From the NCBI GenBank assembly GCA_026770585.1, contig MU647052.1, forward strand, positions 216,299 through 228,233: a DNA stretch of 11,935 bases. Reading direction: 5' to 3'. Shown piece by piece: positions 6,236-11,800 of the stretch (its first letter is position 1; the number at the start of each line of letters is the position of its first letter). Made by a program: the position numbers and the translations under genes. The stretch comes from Baffinella frigidus (taxonomy: Eukaryota; Cryptophyceae; Cryptomonadales; Baffinellaceae). The notes beneath the pieces are model-generated. The model was not told where the DNA came from, ran no database searches, and worked only from the letters and a program-made list of their open reading frames with translations.

Positions 6236-6384
6236 GACTTGCCCGATTCTTGGAGTTCGAGGTTCCGAGGTTTCGAGGTTATTCATGCCAGGAAATCAGT
6301 TTGTAGAGAGTTATGATTGTTACTTGTACTCGTACAAATATCCTCGAAACCTCGGAACCTCGAAACACAAGAACCAGACAAGTC
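6236..6384. mobile_element. 149-bp inverted-repeat element with 43-bp arms
   Basis: The arms at 6236-6278 and 6342-6384 are complementary over 43 bp; the inner 23 bp (6256-6278 and 6342-6364) are a perfect match and the outer 20 bp have a few mismatches. The arms are themselves built of short repeats of TTCGAGGTTCCGAGG. A 63-bp AT-rich loop separates them, and both flanks show ATC. This is a foldback element or MITE, and the only copy of its kind in the window. Confidence 0.8.
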
Positions 6385-6404
6385 ATCCCTGATTCAGCTC
6401 TTGT

Positions 6405-7129
6405 AGGGTTTGGGGTTGAGGGTTTGGGGTTTAGGGTTTAAGGTTTAGGGTTTAGGGTTGAGGGTTTAGGGTTTAGAGTGTGGGGTTTGAGATTGAAGAT
6501 TCAGGGTAAAGGATTTAGGGTTTAAGGTTTAGGGTTTGGGGTTTAGGGTTTAGGGCTTGGGGTTTAGGGTTCAGGGTGTAGGGTGTAGGGTGTAGGGTTG
6601 AGGGTTTAGGGTGAAAGGTGCAGGGTGTAGGGTGTAGGGTTGAGGGTTGAGTGATTAGATTTTAGGGTTTAGGGTTTAGGGTTTAGGGTTTAGGGTTTAG
6701 GGTTTAGGGTTTAGGGTTTAGGGTTTAGGGGTTGGGGTTCAGGGTTAAGGGTTTAGAGTGTAAAGTCTAGGGTTTAGGATTTAGGGGCTGGGGTTCAGGG
6801 TTCAGGATTTGTAATTTAGGGATTAGGGGTGAGGGTTTAGGGGTGAGGGTTTCGGGGTAAGGGTTTAGGGTTTAGGGTTTAGGGTTTAGGGTTCAGGGTC
6901 TAGGGTTTGGGGTTCAGGGTTTGGGGTTTAGGGTTCAAGGTTCAGGGTTCAGGGTTTAGGCTTCAGGGTTCAGGGTTTAGGGTTTAGGCTTCAGTCTTCA
7001 GGGTTTGGGAGTTAGGGTTGAGGGTTTAAGGTTTAGGGTTTGGAGTTTAGGGTTTAGGGTTTAGGGTTTAGGGTTTAGGGTTTAGGGTTAAGGGTGTTAA
7101 GGGTTTAGGGCTGAGTGTTGAGGGTTTAA
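6405..7129 (+). repeat. Interstitial telomeric tract, TTTAGGG on plus strand
   Basis: The strongest telomeric tract. It contains ten perfect consecutive TTTAGGG units at 6661-6730 and six at 7046-7087, with shorter perfect runs and variants (TTCAGGG, TGTAGGG, TTGAGGG, TTTGGGG) between. Only substitutions, single-base indels and variant units break it up, with no long spacer. It meets the opposite-strand tract at about 7130. Confidence 0.95.
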
Positions 7130-7140
7130 GCCCTAAACCC
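7122..7140. other. Head-to-head telomere repeat junction
   Basis: GGGTTTA (7122-7128) is followed by AGCCC and then TAAACCC (7134-7140), making a hairpin exactly at the strand switch. Left of this point the plus strand is G-rich over about 725 bp; right of it, C-rich over about 310 bp and again to 7758. This G-strand-to-C-strand order is what end-to-end fusion of two telomeres, or an inverted duplication of telomeric DNA, produces. Confidence 0.85.
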
Positions 7141-7202
7141 CAAACCCTAACCACTAAACCCTAAACCCTAATCCCCCAACCCCAACCCTCAAACCCCAAA
7201 CC

Positions 7203-7234
<32 letters not shown>

Positions 7235-7443
7235 ACCCTAAACCCTAAACCCTAAACCCTAAACACTCAACACTATACTCCAAACCCTAGACCCTAGAAC
7301 ATAAACCCTAACCCCGAAACCCTCAACCCTAGACCCTAGACCCTGGACCCTAGAACCTAAACTCTAAACCCTAGACCCTAGCATCTAAACCCGAAACGCT
7401 AAACGGTAAGCGCTACACGCGAAACGCTAAACCCCAAATCCTA
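7131..7443 (-). repeat. Interstitial telomeric tract, CCCTAAA on plus strand (1)
   Basis: C-strand heptamers CCCTAAA, CCCTCAA, CCCCAAA and CCCTAGA, including several consecutive CCCTCAA units around 7200-7232 and perfect CCCTAAA units near 7232-7260. The units become degenerate toward 7443 (CGCTAAA, CGCTACA), the side furthest from the junction. Confidence 0.95.
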
Positions 7444-7444
7444 A

Positions 7445-7515
7445 ACCACCTGGGCTCTAGTCAACTTTGCAAATCTGTGCATCACTCGAAATCTTCCCAT
7501 CCGAGACCCCCCAAA
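7445..7515 (+). repeat. 71-bp direct repeat between C-strand tracts, copy 1
   Basis: Begins ACCACCTGGGCTCT and contains CTGTGCATCACTCGAAATCT, ending GAGACCCCCCAAA. A second copy lies at 7759-7829 in the same orientation. Each copy sits at the downstream edge of a CCCTAAA tract, so tract plus unit forms a repeat of about 314 bp. Confidence 0.8.
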
Positions 7516-7758
7516 ACCCTCAACCCTAAACCCAAACCCTAAACCTTAAACCCTAATCCTTGAACGTAAAACCTAAACTCTAAGCTCTAAACCCTCAACC
7601 CTAAACTCTAAACCCTAAACCTTAAACCCTAAACCCCAAACCCTAAATCATAAACCTTACACCCTAAACCCTAAAACATCAACCCCAAAGGCTCAACGCC
7701 AAACGCTCATCGCTAAACCATCAACCCCAAACCTTAAATTCTAAACCCTTGACCCGAA
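7516..7758 (-). repeat. Interstitial telomeric tract, CCCTAAA on plus strand (2)
   Basis: CCCTAAA with variants CCTTAAA, CCCTCAA and CCCCAAA, more degenerate than the tract at 7131-7443. It is bounded on both sides by copies of the 71-bp repeat. Confidence 0.9.
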
Positions 7759-7829
7759 ACCACCTGGGCTCTTGTAGACTGTGCACCGCTGTGCATCACT
7801 CGAAATCTCCCCGTCCCAGACCCCCCAAA
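7759..7829 (+). repeat. 71-bp direct repeat, copy 2
   Basis: Second copy of the 7445-7515 unit, differing at roughly ten positions and marking the right edge of the telomeric region. Confidence 0.8.
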
Positions 7830-7964
7830 GGCGGGGCAGGACTCTCGACACGGGACACGATCCGATCAGAAGGAGAGTGGTTGCTTGATCATGGAGTTGT
7901 GGACATGACCATGACCACCCCATCCCCGACAGGGGGGCTTGATGTGATCCGAAAGGAAGCATGG

Positions 7965-8034
7965 CCTTTCTACAGAACCAGTTCCGGTGCCCGCCTATGT
8001 TGGGAGCTCGAAGAACCTAAAGGACCTAAAGGAC
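7965..8034 (+). repeat. CCTAAAGGACCTAAAGG-type dispersed repeat, copy 4
   Basis: Starts CCTTTCTACAGAACC, contains CGCCTATGTTGGGAGCTCGA and ends ACCTAAAGGACCTAAAGG. The leader GATCCGAAAG (7947-7956) is also found upstream of the 5221 array. In one plus frame it reads RLCWELEEPKGPKG, as does the copy at 8184-8249, but no start codon or longer protein supports a gene. Confidence 0.7.
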
Positions 8035-8183
8035 GAGAAGCTCACCCACCGCCACGGATCAGTCAGCTAGAGCCCAGGGTTTCAGTCAACTAGACCTGAT
8101 GCCCGCGTGGGCTTGATGCGGAACAAGAGCACAGTAACAAAAGAATTTGACCGTCAAAATCTGGGTGACGATGGGTTCTCTGG

Positions 8184-8249
8184 CCTTTCTGCAGGATAAG
8201 TTCCGGTGTCCGCCTATGTTGGGAGCTCGAAGAACCTAAGGGACCTAAA
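8184..8249 (+). repeat. CCTAAAGGACCTAAAGG-type dispersed repeat, copy 5
   Basis: Close to the copy at 7965-8034, with AGTTCCGGTGTCCGCCTATG and AACCTAAGGGACCTAAA. One of the few changes is synonymous in the RLCWELEEPKGPK frame. Confidence 0.7.
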
Positions 8250-8309
8250 CTGCTACGCGCGGGGAGCAGAACCTCCCATCGAGTGGGATTCCCTGGCTGG
8301 AGCTAAATG

Positions 8310-8551
8310 TACAGGGGTACCTCGCTCATAAGAAGCGTAACACCGTGGAGACCTACAGTAGGCCCATGCCTACAGGGGTACCTCGCCCATAAGAAAACGC
8401 ACCCCCCTAGGACCCTACCGTAAGCCTATGCCTAGGGTCTTAGGGGGGTCCTAGGGGGGTGGGCGTTTTCTTATGGGCGAGGTACCCCTGTAACGCCCTA
8501 GGGCGTTCCTATGGGGGGGGGGAGTTTTCTTATGAGCGAGGTACACCTGTA
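8310..8551. mobile_element. MITE family B copy interrupted by another B copy
   Basis: The outer left half (8310-8370) begins TACAGGGGTACCTCGCTCAT and the outer right half (8493-8551) ends TATGAGCGAGGTACACCTGTA minus the last base in coordinates given. Between them lies a complete 122-bp B element. TA occurs at both ends of the inner copy (CCTACAGG and CCTGTAAC), fitting a TA target-site duplication. The outer arms have diverged more than the inner ones, as expected for an older host element. Confidence 0.8.
8371..8492. mobile_element. MITE family B, inner complete copy (122 bp)
   Basis: TACAGGGGTACCTCGCCCAT at the left is matched exactly by ATGGGCGAGGTACCCCTGTA at the right, and the pairing continues through AAGAAAACGC / GCGTTTTCTT. 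The arms share a compensating C-to-G pair not found in the other copies (CGCCCAT with ATGGGCG), so both arms changed together. The core holds CCTAGGACCCTACCGTAAGC. Confidence 0.9.
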
Positions 8552-8675
8552 CCTTGAGTGCCAGGCCGACCAAGACTGCTAGCTACGAAAAGATTTTCTG
8601 CCCGATTTTGACCAGGAATCGGTTAGGATACATGAATCCGACTGAACAACGCATCCCTACAGGGGTATCTGGGCT

Positions 8676-8777
8676 ATCCCTTAAGTGGCGAGTAGGTTCA
8701 TACGCCCTACGGTAGGGCCCTAGGACCTGCCTAGGGCGAGTTACGGCTATTAATCGCCCGTCCGGCACTTGAGGGAT
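8676..8777. mobile_element. MITE family A, copy 2 (102 bp, diverged)
   Basis: Ends ATCCCTTAAGTGGC and GCACTTGAGGGAT, with the core CATACGCCCTACGGTAGGGC and CCTAGGACCTGCCTAGG. Orientation is opposite to 726-828. Its arms carry more mismatches than copy 3. Confidence 0.8.
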
Positions 8778-8812
8778 AAAAACACGGGTGCTCCGACATC
8801 GGTCGGTGTCTG

Positions 8813-8854
8813 TTTTCTTAAATGAGTACTCCCTCCGGAACTAAATTAAGAAAA
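8813..8854. other. AT-rich palindrome with a Stowaway-like CTCCCTCCG motif
   Basis: TTTTCTTAA (8813-8821) pairs with TTAAGAAAA (8846-8854). Between them TACTCCCTCCGGAACTAAAT (8827-8846) resembles the plant Stowaway MITE terminus, TA followed by CTCCCTCCGTTCC. A matching inverted end was not found, so this could be a lone terminus or coincidence. Confidence 0.3.
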
Positions 8855-8898
8855 TGGGGCGTCAAAATCCGGTCTGTGTTCTTAAGTTCTGTTTTCTT

Positions 8899-9008
8899 AT
8901 CCCTTAAGTGACCAGTAGGCTCATACGCCCTACCGTAATACCGTAGGGCCCTAGGACCTGCCTAGGGCTTCCACGGGCGATTATTCGCCCGTTGGTCACT
9001 TAAGGGAT
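8899..9008. mobile_element. MITE family A, copy 3 (110 bp)
   Basis: The termini ATCCCTTAAGTGACCA and TGGTCACTTAAGGGAT are perfect inverted repeats, and GGGCGATTATTCGCCC is a further internal palindrome. It contains an extra TACCGTAA relative to copy 2, a local doubling of the CCGTA core. It is the best preserved of the three copies. Confidence 0.85.
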
Positions 9009-9073
9009 AGCTGTAGGCTGTAGCCCAGATACTCCTGTACGGATTGTGCCTGCCGTAGAGTCCTGCAGGGACC

Positions 9074-9094
9074 TCTGGATTACAACAATCCAGA
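9074..9094. other. Perfect hairpin TCTGGATT-ACAAC-AATCCAGA
   Basis: An 8-bp stem with a 5-base loop. The same context TGCAGGG...ATTACA recurs at 9255-9275, where a family B half element begins within ATTACA, and a related sequence lies at 3018-3044. Confidence 0.55.
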
Positions 9095-9118
9095 ACTTAA
9101 AAACCCGCACCGGATGTG

Positions 9119-9212
9119 GGGTCTGCTTGCTTTTAATTTTGTGCCAGAGTGTTGACTGAATCTCGCGTTTAGTCAACCCGCAGGTACTAAATTTAAAACG
9201 CAGATACCGACC
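9119..9212. mobile_element. Imperfect inverted-repeat element, about 94 bp
   Basis: The left arm TTTTAATTTTGTGCC and GTTGACTGAA (9131-9160) is largely complementary to the right arm TTTAGTCAAC and GGTACTAAATTTAAAA (9168-9198), with the outer parts TCTGC/GCAGA also pairing. A 7-base loop TCTCGCG separates the arms. It resembles an old MITE. Confidence 0.55.
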
Positions 9213-9271
9213 GAGGCTCGACCAAGGGTGTTCTTATCATAGCCCGGAAATCCCTGCAGGGTCCGATAGAT

Positions 9272-9330
9272 TACAGGAGTACTTCGCGCATAAGAAAGCG
9301 CGCCCCCCCAGGACCACCATAGGACCCGAG
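9272..9330 (+). mobile_element. MITE family B, left half only
   Basis: TACAGGAGTACTTCGCGCAT then AAGAAAGCGCG and a C-run, ending in CCAGGACCACCATAGGACC. The right half is missing and unrelated sequence follows, so the copy is truncated. Confidence 0.7.
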
Positions 9331-9344
9331 ACATAGGCCTAATG

Positions 9345-9484
9345 TATTTTCAAGTTGACATGCTGGGTCTGCGGTACAAACCCGTCAACTTTGGAGAGGG
9401 AAAGAGCCCGGGCTCACCAAATTGGTGAGCCAAAAATAGACTGCGGCAGGGCTAGGTCCTTTGGGGCAAGACAGAACTGAGCAT
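9345..9484 (+). repeat. 140-bp direct repeat, copy 1
   Basis: Runs from TATTTTCAAGTTGAC to ACTGAGCAT. It contains two hairpins: AAGTTGAC (9352-9359) with GTCAACTT (9384-9391), and a 21-bp palindrome GGCTCACCAA-A-TTGGTGAGCC at 9411-9431 (arms 10 bp). The second copy is at 9749-9887. Confidence 0.85.
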
Positions 9485-9491
9485 AGGGCCC

Positions 9492-9614
9492 TACAGGGGT
9501 ACCTCGCTCATAAGAAACCGCCCCCCCCTAGGACCCTACAGTAGGCCCATGTCTAGGGCTTTATGGTGGCCCTAGGGGGGGGGGGCAGTTTCTTATGAGC
9601 GAGGTACTCCTGTA
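9492..9614. mobile_element. MITE family B, complete copy (123 bp)
   Basis: The left arm TACAGGGGTACCTCGCTCAT, AAGAAACCG and a C-run pair with a G-run and the right arm ATGAGCGAGGTACTCCTGTA. The near-perfect stem is over 40 bp including the C/G homopolymers. It lies 7 bp after the first 140-bp repeat. Confidence 0.9.
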
Positions 9615-9673
9615 CGGCCCTATGGGGACCCTAGCTAGGGTTGGGTGTTTCTTATGAGCGAGGTACCCCTGTA
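9615..9673 (-). mobile_element. MITE family B, right half only
   Basis: The sequence after the complete copy reads through CCTAGCTAGGG and ends TTTCTTATGAGCGAGGTACC and CCTGTA, a second right terminus in tandem. As at 8310-8551, this is what insertion of one B element into another leaves, but here the outer left terminus is missing. Confidence 0.8.
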
Positions 9674-9748
9674 GCCGCAGGGGGGCAGCCTCCACTGAGC
9701 CGATGAAAGCTGGTGTGTTCTAGCTCTGCCTCAGTCGAGTTGGCCGAC

Positions 9749-9887
9749 TATTCCTAAGTTGACATACTGGGTTTGCGGCACAAACCCGTCAACTTTGGAG
9801 CGGAAATGAGCCCGGGCTCACCAAATTGGTGCGCCCAAATAGACTGAGACAGAACAATGACCCCTGCGGCAAGAGAGCACTGAGCAT
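9749..9887 (+). repeat. 140-bp direct repeat, copy 2
   Basis: About 85% similar to 9345-9484, retaining both hairpins (one mismatch in GGCTCACCAA..TTGGTGCGCC). The two copies bracket 264 bp that include the complete and half B elements. Confidence 0.85.
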
Positions 9888-10033
9888 GCTCCAGTCTATG
9901 CATCTGGGCACATGCCATACATGTACCTTGAGGAGGTTTGGTCGGTCTGGTACTGGAGATGAGATTAATGTTACTGAAGGGGAACCGCCGTTTCGCCAAA
10001 CCCGAGACTTGGCCTGGCCAGAGAGTGCGAGTT
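9888..10033. other. No gene recognised
   Basis: Short overlapping frames on both strands have no recognisable domain and mostly lack an ATG in good context. Nothing else is visible before the element at 10034. Confidence 0.4.
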
Positions 10034-10142
10034 TATCCGGGGAAACCTATTTTTGATAAATGCTTTGATATTACTGATAAGACCGAATTGTGTAGTAATT
10101 TTCCTTGCCATCAAACTAAAGAAAAACAGATTTCCCCGGATA
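10034..10142. mobile_element. TA-flanked MITE, 109 bp
   Basis: The left end TATCCGGGGAAACCTATTTTT pairs (a few mismatches) with the right end, whose reverse complement is TATCCGGGGAAATCTGTTTTT minus its last base; the outer 12 bp are perfect. The interior is AT-rich and non-coding. Ends bounded by TA suit a Tc1/mariner-type target site. It interrupts 10 open-frame candidates at most trivially and no gene. Confidence 0.65.
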
Positions 10143-10431
10143 AGAGTGACCGCGCAGTGTCGAACGCAGCGGGCAGCCAAGCTCAGGGTTTCGTTCCCCA
10201 CTCCACGAGTGCTCCACACAGCGGGCTACGCAGGGCTTTTCGGTGGCGGAGATCGGTTAGGATGCTCGTAGGAAGTAACCAACGGGTCCTTTGGATTAGC
10301 CGCTTCTGGGTGATTCACGAAACCCCTTTGTGCTCCGCTGTGTGGGACGCGAGTGCTACATTGTAGGGGGACACGTGCAGCAGCACCCAACTTCGAGCAT
10401 GCCCCAGCGTTCCTTCGCCTCTTTTTACAAC
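10143..10431. other. No gene called; downstream flank of the minus-strand gene
   Basis: GC-mixed sequence with short frames and no recognised domain. CTCCACACAGCGGG (10208-10221) and CCGCTGTGTGGGA (10336-10348) form an inverted pair about 115 bp apart. It lies beyond the predicted polyadenylation site of the gene at 10487-11121. Confidence 0.4.
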
Positions 10432-10437
10432 TTTATT
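10432..10437 (-). promoter_or_regulatory. Polyadenylation signal AATAAA
   Basis: On the minus strand the sequence CTGAATAAAGTTGTAAAAAG lies about 50 bases after the TAG stop of the spliced reading frame. AATAAA at this distance is typical of a eukaryotic 3' end. TGTAA, a signal used by many green algae, is also present five bases later. Confidence 0.55.
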
Positions 10438-10486
10438 CAGAACTACCCACGACACTACACTAGACTATCCCGCCTCCTAGAGGGCG

Positions 10487-11121
10487 CTACGTGGATTCCG
10501 TGGACGAGGAGCGAGACAAGATGGGCGTTCCGAACGCTTGCCGAGACTCGTGTCTCCGCATGGGGCTCGGGTGCGGGCTGCACGAGGGGGAGGTTCCTCG
10601 GTTGTAACGCGGGGCGTGGCCGGCGTCGGCGCTGGAGAGGTGGCACAGGTGGCGCAAGCCGTTTGGGGAGTCCGTGCGGGGCTTGGCCTTGTCGTTGTAA
10701 TCGGTGTCGCGCTCTGCTGAGCGCACCTTGCCCAGCAGGTGCGGCAGAACCGCCTTCTGCATCGCCACCTTCGTCAGGAGCGGAGACGGCGTCGCCACAG
10801 GCCGGCGGGCCGGAGACTGCGCCCGCCACATCGAACGCGGCGTCCGGGGGGAGTTCGGCATTGAATCTGCGAGAGGGAGCTGGTCAGCACTGGGGGTCGG
10901 AGCCTGCTCTGTATCTTTCAAAAGCGGGCGGCTGAAACACTGCAGGGGCGCTCGGGATGGGTAAGGCACACACCTAGTTCCATGGCGAAGGCCATCTCAG
11001 AGAGCGAGCAGAGGTCCTCCTGAGAGTTAGTCCGAGAGAGCGAGGAGACGGCGGAATCCACGCTCCTCGGACGAGCACGCACAGTGATGCAGATGTCGTT
11101 CTTCTCATCGCCGCGGCACAT
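10487..11121 (-). CDS. Two-exon gene, Ser/Pro-rich protein of about 175 residues
   Basis: Exon 1 runs from ATG at 11121 to 10974 and exon 2 from 10866 to the TAG at 10487. The 107-bp intron (10973-10867) begins GTGTGTG and ends with CTGAC, a short gap, then CTCCCTCTCGCAG. Joining them keeps one frame: ...SLSEMAFAMEL then DSMPNSPRTPRS.... An upstream in-frame stop (11277-11275) closes the unspliced frame, so the ATG at 11121 is the first available; an additional 5' exon cannot be excluded. AATAAA follows 50 bases after the stop. The product is disordered-looking, rich in Ser, Pro and Arg, with many S/T-P pairs (NSPRTPRS, SPSCSPHPSP) that could be kinase sites. NDICITVRARP near the N-terminus recalls the first strand of kinesin motors, but no P-loop follows, so I assign no function. 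GC-rich frames on the plus strand here are shadows. Confidence 0.5.
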
Positions 11122-11406
11122 GGTTCGTGGGTCGGGGTCGACGCAGATTGGTCGGTGGACGGAAGTGGACAGGACGCGTGAAGAAGGGCGGGGGGTTCCG
11201 GTGGAGGATTCCGTTCCAAGGTTAGGAGGCGCTTCTTGTCGCACGAGCGAGCAGAGTGTCTTTGATCTCGGCAATTAGCTGGACGTTGGGAACGGGGGCC
11301 CCTTTGTAAATACGCAACGCTTCATAAGATCACACGTAACATTATGTGTAGTAAAGCTTCGTAATGAAAAATCGTTGTAACAAATTTTTGAATTCCGCCG
11401 GTCCAG
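11122..11406. other. Likely upstream region of the minus-strand gene
   Basis: GC-rich up to about 11300, then AT-rich (11305-11395). It includes an 18-bp imperfect palindrome ACACGTAACATTATGTGT at about 11332-11349. No TATA box at a clear distance was recognised. An open minus frame at 11274-11122 continues exon 1 upstream but has no ATG. Confidence 0.35.
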
Positions 11407-11667
11407 ATGTCAGCAACCAACCATCATAAAATGGACCCCCACAAAGGGGGGGTCGCGTCCCGAAACCCGAAAATGATGGCTGTTTACTACAGGAAAACGC
11501 GGGGTCGAGATCATCTGACCGGCCTAATTATGGTCACGACCGGCGCATGGTTTGCCCTTGGAGCTCGAAGCGTTGCGTTCCTGAAACGATTACGACACGA
11601 GTGCGAGCCGCCCCCTTTTTCACGCTTTTCCAGAATACATGTAAAGCCGGTTCCGCGAGCCGCCTGA
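11407..11667 (+). CDS. Small hypothetical reading frame, 86 residues
   Basis: ATG (11407) to TGA, encoding a basic protein with a moderately hydrophobic middle (GLIMVTTGAWFALGARSVAF, residues about 38-57) that could be one membrane segment. No family is recognised. The start lies within a GC-balanced stretch, and a 7-bp hairpin GACCCCC/GGGGGTC (11434-11454) sits inside the frame. No splice sites, polyadenylation signal or neighbour supports it, so it may be a chance frame. Confidence 0.2.
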   Translation: MSATNHHKMDPHKGGVASRNPKMMAVYYRKTRGRDHLTGLIMVTTGAWFALGARSVAFLKRLRHECEPPPFSRFSRIHVKPVPRAA

Positions 11668-11689
11668 GCCGAAAAACGGACATTTCAAG

Positions 11690-11800
11690 AATTTAATCGG
11701 CCGGATTTCCTTAGATTTTCCTTATATTTTCTATTAGGGGCCAAAATTTAATCGGCCGGAAATGATTTTGAAAAATCATTAGAAATCATTAGGAGCCCTC
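11690..11800 (+). repeat. 55-bp tandem duplication, AATTTAATCGGCCGGA
   Basis: Two adjacent units (11690-11744 and 11745-11800) each begin AATTTAATCGGCCGGA and end ATTAGGRGCC. The middle parts have diverged; in unit 2 AATGATTTT-GA-AAAATCATT forms a perfect 20-bp hairpin (11761-11780), followed by a third ATCATT echo. Confidence 0.75.

Larger units (their letters stand above)
8657..9039. mobile_element. Composite palindromic block holding two family A MITEs
   Basis: The left edge TACAGGGGTATCTGGGCT (8657-8674) pairs with the right edge AGCCCAGATACTCCTGTA (9022-9039). Inside lie two directly oriented family A copies (8676-8777 and 8899-9008) and an AT-rich middle. The outer ends share TACAGGGGTA with family B. 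This may be a larger non-autonomous element that captured family A, or the parental form from which shorter copies were derived. Confidence 0.6.

Noticed and set aside
6131-6384. CRISPR-like array
   Set aside because: The 22-bp units have no spacers and the long arms form a single foldback; the context is eukaryotic.
8583-8768. 61-residue minus-strand frame
   Set aside because: It lies mostly within a MITE and is explained by it.
10330-10935. 201-residue plus-strand frame opposite the minus-strand gene
   Set aside because: It starts at GTG, is Arg/Gly/Ala-rich from high GC, and has no splice or polyadenylation support; the minus strand has ATG, an in-frame intron, a stop and AATAAA.
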